The notes beneath the pieces were generated by a model. The model did no database searches. It had not been told where the DNA came from and saw only the letters and a program-made list of their open reading frames with translations. A stretch of DNA of 64,000 nucleotides, taken from JAEUNJ01 sp052035955. Lineage in GTDB: Bacteria > Pseudomonadota > Gammaproteobacteria > Burkholderiales > Rhodocyclaceae. The stretch lies in assembly GCA_052035955.1 (NCBI GenBank), contig JBPOHD010000029.1:1-64000 (forward strand). The letters run 5' to 3'. Shown one piece after another: positions 14,954-22,764 of the stretch. Position 1 is the stretch's first letter, and every line of letters starts with the position of its first letter. A program made the translations under genes and the position numbers.

Positions 14954-15742
14954 CTAGGCGGGTCCGCTGCCCAAGTGGGCATTGATGACGTGTCCCCGCG
15001 TCCGCTCCAGGACATCCATGGCGCGGCTCAAGGCGGCCTCGTCGAAGCCGGGCATCCTCGGGTCGCCGACCAGGGAACCGCACATGTTGGCGGCCCCCAG
15101 CGGATGGCCGCAGGCCATGGCGTAGGTGGCGCAGAGGGGTCCGCCGCCGCGGCCGATCTCGGCGGCCAGCAGGGGGCTGACCATGCCGACGCAGTCGATG
15201 ACCGGCAGGGGCATCAGGTGCGACAACTGGGTCAGCAGGACGGGACCGAAGTCGAAGGTGCCGATGCTTCCCGGTGCCCGGTGGACGGCGATGTTCAGGC
15301 AGGCATGGATGAGGAAATCCAGCATGGGATTGCCGGCCGCGAACACCAGGGCGACATTGTTGACCTTCGGCGTCACGGTGACGCATCCGTCGCCGCCGCG
15401 GTCGAGCCAGGCCTCCCGGCAGAAGGCATAGCCGCCGTCGCCCGCCAGGCGGAGGTGTTCCGGCGCGAAGACGAAGACGTCGGCGTCCAGCCAGACGACT
15501 CGGCGGGCGCCGCCGGCCAGGCGGTCACGGATGAGCAGCAGCCGCGCCAGGTCGGTCTGGGGCAGCAGGCGGTCGCCGCAGCGTTCCCGGAACCAGTCGG
15601 GCAGCGCGTCGAACAGTTGGTCGTCCACGAACTCGTAGGCGTGGCCGGCTCCCCTCGCCCAGGCTTCGACGCTGGCGAGGCTGCGCCGCAGCCACGGCGC
15701 CACCCCCTCCCGCCGGTAGGACTGGACGACCAGCGTATCCAC
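14954..15742 (-). CDS. Glycosyltransferase-like protein with a DXD motif
   Basis: A 262-residue protein resembling GT-A-fold transferases. VVWLDADVFVF (about residues 83-93) is the DXD metal/sugar-nucleotide motif after a Rossmann-like first half, and a TFDFGPVLLTQL segment follows. No membrane helix or signal is evident, so it is probably cytoplasmic. Donor and acceptor are unknown. The start is a GTG at 15742, 8 bp after the stop of the HDOD gene, with only a weak ribosome site, so it is probably read through from upstream. A role in glycosylating surface material such as the neighbouring PEP-CTERM protein is possible but only inferred. Confidence 0.6.
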   Translation of the reverse strand: MDTLVVQSYRREGVAPWLRRSLASVEAWARGAGHAYEFVDDQLFDALPDWFRERCGDRLLPQTDLARLLLIRDRLAGGARRVVWLDADVFVFAPEHLRLAGDGGYAFCREAWLDRGGDGCVTVTPKVNNVALVFAAGNPMLDFLIHACLNIAVHRAPGSIGTFDFGPVLLTQLSHLMPLPVIDCVGMVSPLLAAEIGRGGGPLCATYAMACGHPLGAANMCGSLVGDPRMPGFDEAALSRAMDVLERTRGHVINAHLGSGPA

Positions 15743-15750
15743 CGCGCCGC

Positions 15751-16884
15751 TCAGTTGAACTGCAGGCTGTCGGCGAAGGCCAGGGCTTCCGCCTGGGCGT
15801 GGTTGAGGCGGTCGGCCGTCAGCTGCAGGGCCTCGGCCCTGATCGCAATGTCATCGATGTCGTCGGTCTCGCAGGCCAGGGCCAGCTCGAGGAAGGGCCC
15901 GTAGATGCCCTCCCGGCGCAGCAGGGCGTCGGCGATGGGCTCGGGCAGGTGCATCTGTTCGAGCACCGCCTCCAGGCGGGCGCCGAGCAGGATGTCGAGC
16001 AGCGAAAAGGCACCGGTGATGAAGAGGTTGTCGAGTTGCCCCTTGTCGAAGAGGTCCTGGCCGACGAGTTCCATCAGCCGTCCGCGGGCGATGGCGGCCT
16101 GGGTCAGGGCGGGCGCCGTCGGATCCTTGCTGGCCGTCACCAGGAGCAGGGACAGCCACTTGTTGAGCTTCTCGTAGCCGAGGATGGTGACCGCGTGCTT
16201 GAAGGACTGGATCTCGCAGGACAGCCCGAAGCCGGCGGAGTTGATGTAGCGCAGCAGCTTGAAGGAGAGGGTCACGTCCTGCTTCAGGGCGGCCTCGATC
16301 TCCTTGACCTCCGCGTTGCGCCGGACCAGGTTGAGGACGCGGACGATCTGGGCATGGCCGGGATTCAGCTTGTCCTTGACCGGCATGCCGTGCAGGAAGA
16401 ACCAGCCGGCGGCACCCGCGTATCCATGTTCCACCGCCGCCGCGAAGGCGGCATGGTCGGCCAGCCCCTTGGCCAGCAGCAGGCCCGGCGCGTTCCTGAC
16501 CTGCGGGTGCAGCCGGGCATCGCACAACAGGAAGCGGAACTGCGGGCCGGCCGGCAACTCCATGCCGGGCACATAGCCGTCGAGGCAGACCGGGATGCCG
16601 CGGGCATCGAGGGCATCGAGCAAAGCCCGGGTCGGCGAGGCCCCCAGGTCGGCGGCCGGAATCTCGATCATGGCGTTTTCCGGCGGCGTCCAGGCCAGCA
16701 GGCCCTCGTCCGGCAGGCAGCCGGCCAGGCTCACGAACAGGCTGCGGGCGCCCGGCCAGACGTCGGCCAGCCCGTTCAGGGCGGCGGCGGCCTCGGCGGC
16801 GGAATCGGCCTGGACGACGAGACGCGAGGCGGTGATGGCCTTCTGGCGGTTCACCACCGGTTCGCGGCGCAACAAGGCGGTCAT
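15751..16884 (-). CDS. HDOD-domain regulator with a degenerate EAL-like N-terminus
   Basis: A 377-residue protein of the YuxH/CdgJ type. The N-terminal 170 residues resemble an EAL domain (REPVVNRQKAITASRLVV at the start), but the EAL signature and metal-binding acids are not recognisable, so c-di-GMP hydrolysis is unlikely. Residues about 175-370 form an HDOD domain (INSAGFGLSCEIQSFKHAVTILGYEKLNKWL). Such proteins commonly influence motility, including type IV pilus movement. Its ATG (16884-16882) overlaps the stop of the upstream flavoprotein gene (ATGA), so the two are co-expressed. Confidence 0.85.
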   Translation of the reverse strand: MTALLRREPVVNRQKAITASRLVVQADSAAEAAAALNGLADVWPGARSLFVSLAGCLPDEGLLAWTPPENAMIEIPAADLGASPTRALLDALDARGIPVCLDGYVPGMELPAGPQFRFLLCDARLHPQVRNAPGLLLAKGLADHAAFAAAVEHGYAGAAGWFFLHGMPVKDKLNPGHAQIVRVLNLVRRNAEVKEIEAALKQDVTLSFKLLRYINSAGFGLSCEIQSFKHAVTILGYEKLNKWLSLLLVTASKDPTAPALTQAAIARGRLMELVGQDLFDKGQLDNLFITGAFSLLDILLGARLEAVLEQMHLPEPIADALLRREGIYGPFLELALACETDDIDDIAIRAEALQLTADRLNHAQAEALAFADSLQFN

Positions 16885-17909
16885 GGGGGGCTCCCGGAAT
16901 CCGAGGAAAAGGTGAAGGAATCGGCGAAGAACTCGTCGGCCGGCAGGCCGGCCGCCGTGAAGTCGGCGCGCGCCGCGTCGATCATCGCCGGGGCGCCGCA
17001 AGCATAGACCTGAAAGGCGGAAAGGTCCGGGAAATCGGCCAGCACGGCCTTGTGCACCAGGCCGGTCCGGCCCGGCCAGGCGTCGGCATCGGTCGGATCG
17101 GAGAGCACCGGCACGTATTCGATGTGGGCGTGGGCGGCGGCCCACTGGTCGCCGAGGGACGGCAGGTAGAGCCCGGCCCTGTCGCGGGCGCCCCAATAGA
17201 CGTGCATCGGGCGCGCAAGGTGGTTGTGGATGGCGTGCTCGACGAGGGCCTTGATCGGTGCGAAGCCGGTGCCGCCGGCGAGCAGGATGGCCGGCTTCGC
17301 CGACTCCTCCCGCAGGTAGAAGCTGCCGTGGGGCCCCTCGATGCGCAGGATGTCCCTTTCCTTCATTTCCGAGAACACGTGGCCCGTGAATCGTCCGCCG
17401 GGAACGAGGCGCACGTGCAGCTCCAGCATCTCGTCGTCATGGGGCGCATTGGCCACCGAGAAGGCGCGGCGCTTGCCGTCCTTGAGCAGGAACTCCAGGT
17501 ACTGGCCGGCCATGTACTGGAGGCGCTCGTTGGCTGGCAGCTTCAGGTAGAGGACCATGACGTCGGATGCCAGTCGCTCCATGCGCTGCACCCGGCAGGG
17601 CAGGGTCCGTACGGGAATGTCCTGCAGGCTGCGGACTTCACGGCATTCCACCACCACGTCGGTGAGGGGCCGTGCGCAGCAGAACAGGACCACGCCCTCG
17701 TCCCGCTCGGCCGGGCCGAGGGCCGAATCCTGGGCGCCCCCCAGATCCACCCGTCCTTCGATCACCTTGCCCTTGCAGGCGCCGCAGGCGCCGTTGCGGC
17801 AGCCGTAGGGCACGGCGAGCCCGGCATCGAGGGCCGCCTGGAGCAGGGTTTCCCCCTCGGGCACCTCGTAGGTGTGACCGCTGGGGCGGAGGGTGGCGTT
17901 GAAGGCCAT
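16881..17909 (-). CDS. 2Fe-2S ferredoxin-type flavin reductase (CDP-6-deoxy-delta-3,4-glucoseen reductase-like)
   Basis: A 342-residue electron-transfer protein with three parts. A plant-type 2Fe-2S domain has cysteines in YGCRNGACGACKG and a fourth in LFCCARP (about residues 36-85). An FAD-binding barrel includes KRRAFSVANAP (about 100-195). An NAD(P)-binding domain includes ILLAGGTGFAPIKALVEHA and ends near FADSFTF. It moves electrons from NAD(P)H through FAD to the iron-sulfur cluster and a partner enzyme. The common database name refers to dideoxysugar synthesis, but no dehydrase partner is nearby, so the real partner is unknown. Start ATG 17909. Only 14 bp separate it from the divergent SDR gene. 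Confidence 0.85.
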   Translation of the reverse strand: MAFNATLRPSGHTYEVPEGETLLQAALDAGLAVPYGCRNGACGACKGKVIEGRVDLGGAQDSALGPAERDEGVVLFCCARPLTDVVVECREVRSLQDIPVRTLPCRVQRMERLASDVMVLYLKLPANERLQYMAGQYLEFLLKDGKRRAFSVANAPHDDEMLELHVRLVPGGRFTGHVFSEMKERDILRIEGPHGSFYLREESAKPAILLAGGTGFAPIKALVEHAIHNHLARPMHVYWGARDRAGLYLPSLGDQWAAAHAHIEYVPVLSDPTDADAWPGRTGLVHKAVLADFPDLSAFQVYACGAPAMIDAARADFTAAGLPADEFFADSFTFSSDSGSPP

Positions 17910-17923
17910 GCGATAATCTTCCG

Positions 17924-18829
17924 GTGAAAAACGCGTCGAAACGTCGTCTGTTGATCGTCGGCTGCGGCGACGTGGTCCGCCGGGCGCTGCCGGCCCTGCG
18001 CCGCCGCTGGCGGGTCTATGCCCTGGTGCGGCAACGCGAGACGGCACTCCGGGAAAGCGGCGTCGTGCAGCTGCGGGGCGACCTGGACCGCCCCGACTCC
18101 CTGGCCCGCCTGGCCGGCATCGCCGACGCCGTTCTCTACAGCGCGCCGCCCCCCGAAACGGGTTCCGGCGACCCCCGCATGAAGCGATTCCTGGCCGTGA
18201 TCGGGCAGGGAAAAAGTCTACCACGCCGCCTCGTCTACATCAGCACCAGCGGCGTCTATGGCGATTGCATGGGAGCCCGGATCGCCGAGACGCGCCGGCG
18301 GGCCCCGGCGACCGCGCGGGCCGGCAGACGGGTGGACGCGGAGGACCGCCTGCGGGCCTTCGGGAAGGGGCGGCAGTGCCGCGTGTCCATCCTTCGCGCG
18401 CCGGGCATCTATGCCGCCGACCGCCTGCCGCTCGAGCGCATCCGCCGCGGCACGCCGGCCTTCCTGGCCGCCGAGGACTCCTACACCAACCACATCCACG
18501 CAGAGGACCTGGCCGGCGCCTGCGTGGCCGCCCTGGAACGCGGCGGCGCCAGCCGCGCCTACAACGCCAGCGACGATTCCGGACTGGCCATGGGCGAGTG
18601 GTTCGACCTGCTGGCCGATGCCTTCGGCCTGCCGCGGCCGCCGCGCATCGGGCGGGCGCAGGCCCGGGAACGGCTTTCGCCACTGCTGCTCTCGTTCATG
18701 AACGAGTCGCGCCGCCTGGATAACCGCCGCCTCAAGGAGGAATTGGGGCTGCGCCTGCGCTATCCCACCGTCGAGGTCGGCATCGCCGAAGCCGTCTCGG
18801 CCGCGAAAGGAGATCCATGCTCTGGGTGA
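17924..18829 (+). CDS. NAD-dependent epimerase/dehydratase-family (SDR) protein
   Basis: A 301-residue extended SDR. The nucleotide-binding turn is LLIVGCGDVVRRALPALRR (GxGxxG-like, residues about 9-27). STSGVYGD stands where the catalytic Ser/Tyr region lies, but the YxxxK motif is not recognisable; RRVDAEDRLRAF occupies the corresponding segment. It resembles E. coli YeeZ-type SDR proteins of unknown substrate. The start is a GTG at 17924, only 14 bp from the divergent flavoprotein start. A TTG at about 17950 is an alternative, but it would cut into the Rossmann strand. It overlaps hemJ by 13 bp. Confidence 0.8.
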   Translation: MKNASKRRLLIVGCGDVVRRALPALRRRWRVYALVRQRETALRESGVVQLRGDLDRPDSLARLAGIADAVLYSAPPPETGSGDPRMKRFLAVIGQGKSLPRRLVYISTSGVYGDCMGARIAETRRRAPATARAGRRVDAEDRLRAFGKGRQCRVSILRAPGIYAADRLPLERIRRGTPAFLAAEDSYTNHIHAEDLAGACVAALERGGASRAYNASDDSGLAMGEWFDLLADAFGLPRPPRIGRAQARERLSPLLLSFMNESRRLDNRRLKEELGLRLRYPTVEVGIAEAVSAAKGDPCSG

Positions 18830-19233
18830 AGGCCTTTCACATCGTCTTCGTCGTCAGCTGGTTCGCCGGCCTCTTCTACCTGCCGCGCATCTTCGTCAAC
18901 CTCGCGATGGTGCCGGCCGGGAGCACCGCCGAGCGGGACCGGCTGCTGCTGATGGCGAGGAAGCTCTACCGCTTCGTGACCCCGATCGCCGCATTGGCCG
19001 TCGGCCTCGGCCTCTGGCTCTGGTTCGGTTTCGGCTTCGCCGGCGGCTGGCTGCACGCCAAGACGGCCCTGGTGGTCGGCCTGCTGGCCTACCACGGATA
19101 TTGCGGGCGCCTGCTGGCGGACTTCGCCGCCGGCCGCAACCTTCGTTCCCACACCTGGTTCCGGTTCTTCAATGAAGTCCCCGTCCTGGCCCTCGTGGCT
19201 GTCTGCATCCTCGTCGTGGTGAAACCGTTTTGA
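18817..19233 (+). CDS. hemJ: Protoporphyrinogen IX oxidase HemJ (CopD/UPF0093-like membrane protein)
   Basis: A 138-residue protein with four membrane helices. The N-terminus MLWVKAFHIVFVVSWFAGLF holds the conserved His of HemJ, and the helix-3 region has GWLHAKTALVVGLL with the conserved Lys. HemJ oxidises protoporphyrinogen IX to protoporphyrin IX for heme synthesis in the inner membrane. Database labels vary between HemJ and CopD family; the His and Lys positions favour HemJ. It overlaps the SDR gene before it by 13 bp and the methyltransferase after it (TTGA), so all three are co-transcribed. A further heme gene, hemL, lies at 47.9 kb. Confidence 0.82.
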   Translation: MLWVKAFHIVFVVSWFAGLFYLPRIFVNLAMVPAGSTAERDRLLLMARKLYRFVTPIAALAVGLGLWLWFGFGFAGGWLHAKTALVVGLLAYHGYCGRLLADFAAGRNLRSHTWFRFFNEVPVLALVAVCILVVVKPF

Positions 19234-20453
19234 ACGCCCAACACTTCTTTTCCCCCTGCCCCCGCGGCCTCGAGGAACTGCTCGCCGAAGACCTGGCGGC
19301 GGCCGGCGCCCGGGAAATCTCGCCCGTGCCCGGCGGCGTCGGATTCGCCGGCAACTGGGAATGCTGCTACCGGGTGAACCTCGAGTCGCGCATCGCCACC
19401 CGCGTGCTCTGGCGGGTCGCCGCCGGCGGCTACCGCAACGAGAACGACGTCTACCGCCTGGCCCGCGAGATCGACTGGAGCCGGCTCTTCGATCCGGCGC
19501 GCAGCATCCGCGTCTATGTCACGGCCATACGCTCGCCGCTGAAGAGCCTAGACTTCATCACCCTGCGGGTGAAGGACGCGGTGTGCGACCGTTTCCGCGC
19601 CGACACCGGCCGCCGGCCGAACGTCGACACGGCGGCCCCGGACGTGCGCATCCACCTCTTCCTGACCGCCGAGGCGGCCACCCTCTACCTGGACACCTCG
19701 GGCGAACCGCTCTACCTGCGCGGCCAGAAGGCGGCCAAGGTGGCGGCCCCCCTGAAGGAAAACCTGGCGGCCGGCATCCTGCGCCTTTCCGGCTGGAAGC
19801 CGGGGGTACCCCTGCTCGATCCCATGTGCGGCAGCGGCACCTTCCTGCTCGAGGCGGCGTCGATGGCCCTCGGGGATGCCCCGGGCCTGTCCCGTGACGA
19901 GGAGGAATTCGGCTTCACCCGCTTGCGCCACTACGAGGAAAAGGTCTGGCGGCGCCTGCGCAGTGAAGCCGCCGAGCGGCGCGAGGCGGCGCCAAGCCTC
20001 GCCATCTACGGCAGCGACATCGCCGCCGACGCGGTGGCCCGGTCCCGCCAGAACCTGGCCTTCGCCGGCATCGACGACCTGGTGTCGGTGGAACGGGCCG
20101 ACCTGCTGCTGCGCCCGGCGCCGGCCGCCGCCGGCGTGATGGTGGCCAATCCGCCCTATGGCGAACGGCTCGGCGACGACGACGAGCTGGCCGCCTTCTA
20201 CCCGCGCCTGGGCGAGGCGCTGAAGCGCCGCTTCGCCGGCTGGGACTGCTGGTTCCTCTCGGCCGACACCCGCCTGCCGGGCTTGATCGGACTGAAGCCG
20301 AAGCGCAAGATACCTTTGTTCAATGGCCCCCTGGAATGCCGGTTATACGGATTCCCCATCGTCGCCGGCTCCATGCGGGACAAGCAGGGGAGGCAAGAAG
20401 ATGAAAGCGAAGATCGCGCCCAACGGGCGGGAAAAGGTGATGCGGGAGGATGA
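19230..20453 (+). CDS. THUMP-domain 23S rRNA guanine-N2 methyltransferase (RlmL N-terminal type)
   Basis: A 407-residue RNA methyltransferase. An N-terminal ferredoxin-like/THUMP region (residues about 1-160) is followed by a Rossmann methyltransferase domain. Motif I is LLDPMCGSGTFLLEAA and the catalytic motif IV is VANPPYGERLG. This matches the N-terminal methyltransferase half of E. coli RlmKL, which modifies G2445 of 23S rRNA; the RlmK half is absent, as is common outside gammaproteobacteria. The start appears to be TTG 19230, overlapping the hemJ stop (TTGA), and the family sequence begins at once (FFSPCPRGLEELL). Its 3' end overlaps the PAS gene by 53 bp. Confidence 0.85.
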   Translation: MNAQHFFSPCPRGLEELLAEDLAAAGAREISPVPGGVGFAGNWECCYRVNLESRIATRVLWRVAAGGYRNENDVYRLAREIDWSRLFDPARSIRVYVTAIRSPLKSLDFITLRVKDAVCDRFRADTGRRPNVDTAAPDVRIHLFLTAEAATLYLDTSGEPLYLRGQKAAKVAAPLKENLAAGILRLSGWKPGVPLLDPMCGSGTFLLEAASMALGDAPGLSRDEEEFGFTRLRHYEEKVWRRLRSEAAERREAAPSLAIYGSDIAADAVARSRQNLAFAGIDDLVSVERADLLLRPAPAAAGVMVANPPYGERLGDDDELAAFYPRLGEALKRRFAGWDCWFLSADTRLPGLIGLKPKRKIPLFNGPLECRLYGFPIVAGSMRDKQGRQEDESEDRAQRAGKGDAGG

Positions 20454-20919
20454 CTTCATCGTCTCCAAGACCGACCTGACCGGCCGGATCACTTACGGCA
20501 ACCGCATCTTCATCGAGTTCTCGGGATACAGCGAGGCGGAGCTCCTGGGAACCCAGCACAACATCATCCGCCATCCCGACATGCCGCGCGGGGTCTTCAA
20601 GTTCCTCTGGGACACCATCCAGGGCGGACACGAGTGCTTCGCCTACGTGAAGAACCTGGCCAAGGACGGCAGCCATTACTGGGTGTTCGCCAACGTGACG
20701 CCGGATTACGACCAGGGCGGGCGGCCGGTCGGCTATTTTTCCGTGCGCCGCAAGCCGCGACGCGAGGCCATCGACGTGATGGCCGACGTCTATCGGACGA
20801 TGCTGGCCGAGGAACAGCGCGCCGGACCCAAGGAGGCGATGGCGGCATCCCTCGGCTGGCTGACCGGAGTTCTGCAACAGAAGGGAGCGAGCTATGAAGA
20901 ATTCATCCTTTCTCTCTAA
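20401..20919 (+). CDS. Aer-type PAS domain redox sensor (CetB-like half of an energy-taxis receptor)
   Basis: A 172-residue cytoplasmic protein that is almost entirely one PAS domain of the Aer type. Motifs include FIEFSGYSEAELLG, HNIIRHPDMPRGVF, NLAKDGSHYWVFANV and VGYFSVRRKPRREAI. In E. coli Aer this PAS binds FAD and senses the redox state of the electron transport chain. Here no HAMP or signalling domain follows; the receptor continues as the next gene, overlapping by 26 bp. The start is ATG 20401 with GGGGAGG 7-13 bp upstream. An earlier frame start at 20323 lies inside the methyltransferase gene and has no family sequence. Confidence 0.88.
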   Translation: MKAKIAPNGREKVMREDDFIVSKTDLTGRITYGNRIFIEFSGYSEAELLGTQHNIIRHPDMPRGVFKFLWDTIQGGHECFAYVKNLAKDGSHYWVFANVTPDYDQGGRPVGYFSVRRKPRREAIDVMADVYRTMLAEEQRAGPKEAMAASLGWLTGVLQQKGASYEEFILSL

Positions 20920-22378
20920 GGCCTTCGCCGAGGTCGCCTTCCTGAACGGCCTGGTCCTGGCCGCCGGCATCCTCAACCTGGCCATGCATGGCTGGCAGGC
21001 CCAGGACCTGGTCTGGGTGGGATTGCTGGCCGGCATCGGCCTGGCCAGCGGCTTCCTCTACCTGCGCAATCTCGGCATAGCCCTGACGCCGCTGCACGAG
21101 ATGTCCCGGGTGTCGCGGGAGGTGGCCCAGGGCCGGGTGGGCAGCCGCATCACCGGCATCCGCCGCCTCGACGAGCTCGGCGAGGTCTGCTGGAACTTCA
21201 ACGACATGCTAGACCAGATGGAAACCTGCTTCCGCGAGCAGCGGACCGCCTTGAAGGCGGCCAGCGAGGGCCGCTTCTTCCGCCGCATGCAGCCGACCGG
21301 CTTGCACGGCGTCTTCCGCGAGGCGCTGGAGCGGGGGAACCAGTCCCTGGGCGGCCTGGCCGAGAATCATCGGCACGAGATGCGCAACGAACTGCTGTCG
21401 CGCCTGGGCCAGCTGAATGCCACCAACCTGCTGCGTAACATGAGCACCAGCCAGGCCGACATGCTGGGCATCGTGGCGGCCACCGAGAAGCTGGAGCAGG
21501 TGTCGGCGCGCAACGCCGAAGATGCCGAAACCAGCGGCGCGGCGGTCGCCGAGGTCGTCCTCTCCCTGAACCGCTTCGTCGGCGGCATCGAGGAGACGAG
21601 TGCCGCCATCGATGCCTTCGACGCCCACCGGGACGAGATCTCCCGTTCCGTGGACCTGATCACTTCGATCGCCGACCAGACCAATCTGCTGGCCCTCAAC
21701 GCCGCCATCGAGGCGGCGCGGGCGGGAGAACACGGGCGCGGATTCGCCGTGGTGGCCGACGAGGTGCGCAAGCTGGCCGAGCATTCGAAGAAGGCGTCGT
21801 CGGAAATCACCGCCGTCATGGACAGCCTGCGCAACGACGGGGCCCAGATGCTGCAAAACTCGCGCGGCATGGAAGGGATTGCCCGCTCCGCCCGCGCGAC
21901 CGTCGCCGATTTCGAGGCCCGGTTCGCCGCCGTGGCGGCCTCATCGCGGGCGGCCCTCGAGAACATCCGTTTCGTCCATGACGTCAGCTTCGCATCCCTG
22001 GCGAAGGCCGAGCACTTCATCCTGAAGCAGCAGGGCTACACGGCGCTGACCTTCGGCAGCGACTCGGAAGGCGCCAGCGCGGCCCGCAGCCAGGCGGGAG
22101 AATGCCGCCTGAATGCCTGGCTGGACAGCGAGCGGGCGCGGGAGGGGTTCGGTCATCTCGCCGCCTTCGCCCGCATCGGCGTCCCGCACGCGGCAATCCA
22201 CCGCGGCATGCAGGCGGCCCTGGACGGGATGGCGGGCGGCTGGGATCAGGACCGCGACGCCCAGCAGCGCCTGTTCGAAGCCTTCGAGGCGGTGGAGCGG
22301 GCCAGCGACGACACCATCGGCGCGCTGGACGACATGATCCGCGAGAAGCACGGCGGCCGGGCCCTCGCCGCGGCCTGA
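20894..22378 (+). CDS. Chemoreceptor without a periplasmic domain, with C-terminal zinc-binding (CZB-like) region (CetA-like)
   Basis: A 494-residue methyl-accepting protein. Two membrane helices (about residues 12-30 and 36-56) are joined by a few residues, so there is no periplasmic sensor. A HAMP domain follows (about 57-110, TPLHEMSRVSREVAQGRVG), then the signalling hairpin with SIADQTNLLALNAAIEAARA and GRGFAVVADEVRKLAEHSKK (about 250-300). The last 140 residues resemble CZB: a His in KAEHFIL, Cys in GECRLNAWL and His residues in PHAAIHRG. With the overlapping PAS gene it forms a split Aer, as CetA/CetB in Campylobacter. Signals pass to CheA/CheW; the zinc site may add a redox or zinc input. 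Confidence 0.88.
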   Translation: MKNSSFLSKAFAEVAFLNGLVLAAGILNLAMHGWQAQDLVWVGLLAGIGLASGFLYLRNLGIALTPLHEMSRVSREVAQGRVGSRITGIRRLDELGEVCWNFNDMLDQMETCFREQRTALKAASEGRFFRRMQPTGLHGVFREALERGNQSLGGLAENHRHEMRNELLSRLGQLNATNLLRNMSTSQADMLGIVAATEKLEQVSARNAEDAETSGAAVAEVVLSLNRFVGGIEETSAAIDAFDAHRDEISRSVDLITSIADQTNLLALNAAIEAARAGEHGRGFAVVADEVRKLAEHSKKASSEITAVMDSLRNDGAQMLQNSRGMEGIARSARATVADFEARFAAVAASSRAALENIRFVHDVSFASLAKAEHFILKQQGYTALTFGSDSEGASAARSQAGECRLNAWLDSERAREGFGHLAAFARIGVPHAAIHRGMQAALDGMAGGWDQDRDAQQRLFEAFEAVERASDDTIGALDDMIREKHGGRALAAA

Positions 22379-22447
22379 GGGGGGAGATGGGCCGCGGGCT
22401 CCCGGAAGGCCGGGGTCGTTCTGGCCGCGGCCACGCGGCGCTTCAGC

Positions 22448-22615
22448 GAACTCCCTGCCCTTCAAGGGGAGCCTGGGGTGGGAGCGGGGTTCAGCCTACC
22501 CCGTACAACGCGTCCTGCACCTCCTTGCCATTCCGAGCCCTGCCGGGACTCGCCCCGGCGGGCGACCTCCTTTCTCGTTGCGCGACGAGAGGCAAAGGGG
22601 AAGGAAGACCGACCG
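22448..22615 (-). repeat. Left copy of a long inverted repeat flanking a PEP-CTERM gene
   Basis: Compared with the reverse complement of 23848-24006, the order of blocks is the same: CTCCCTGCCCTTCAAGGGGA, CTGGGGTGGG, GCCGGGACTCGCCCCGG, CGGGCGACCTCCTTTCT, then a GCGCG-centred palindrome and AAGGGGAAG. Spacing between blocks is nearly equal. Identity is imperfect and was judged by eye. Confidence 0.65.
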
Positions 22616-22682
22616 GTCCTCGCCCGCTCGCGCCTTCCCGCAACGGAAAAACCGAGGGCGGCTTCCGCCGCCCTCCGGGGTC

Positions 22683-22755
22683 TTGTAGGAGCGGCGCTCG
22701 CGCCGCGATGGGTTTCCGACCCGCAGAAATCGCGGCGTGGCCGCCGCTCCTACAA
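22683..22755. repeat. REP/BIME-like element with nested inverted repeats
   Basis: TTGTAGGAGCGGCG (22683-22696) is matched exactly by its complement at 22742-22755. Inside it CGCCGCGAT (22701-22709) pairs with ATCGCGGCG (22729-22737). The GTAGGAGCGGC head is typical of REP sequences in many proteobacteria. It lies between convergent genes and can fold in transcripts from either side. Confidence 0.8.
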
Positions 22756-22764
22756 TTGCGCGTC

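Larger units (their letters stand above)
22379..22764. other. Intergenic region between the chemoreceptor and a PEP-CTERM gene
   Basis: No gene is supported in these 386 bp. They hold the left copy of a long inverted repeat (22448-22615), a small hairpin (CGGGGT/ACCCCG, 22485-22503) and a REP/BIME-like element (22683-22755). Both flanking genes end here, so the structures could stop transcription from both sides. Confidence 0.6.

Noticed and set aside
22683..22755. CRISPR-like repeat or tRNA in the paired GTAGGAGCGG sequence
   Set aside because: Only two inverted arms exist with no spacer series, and no cloverleaf forms; a REP/BIME element explains it.
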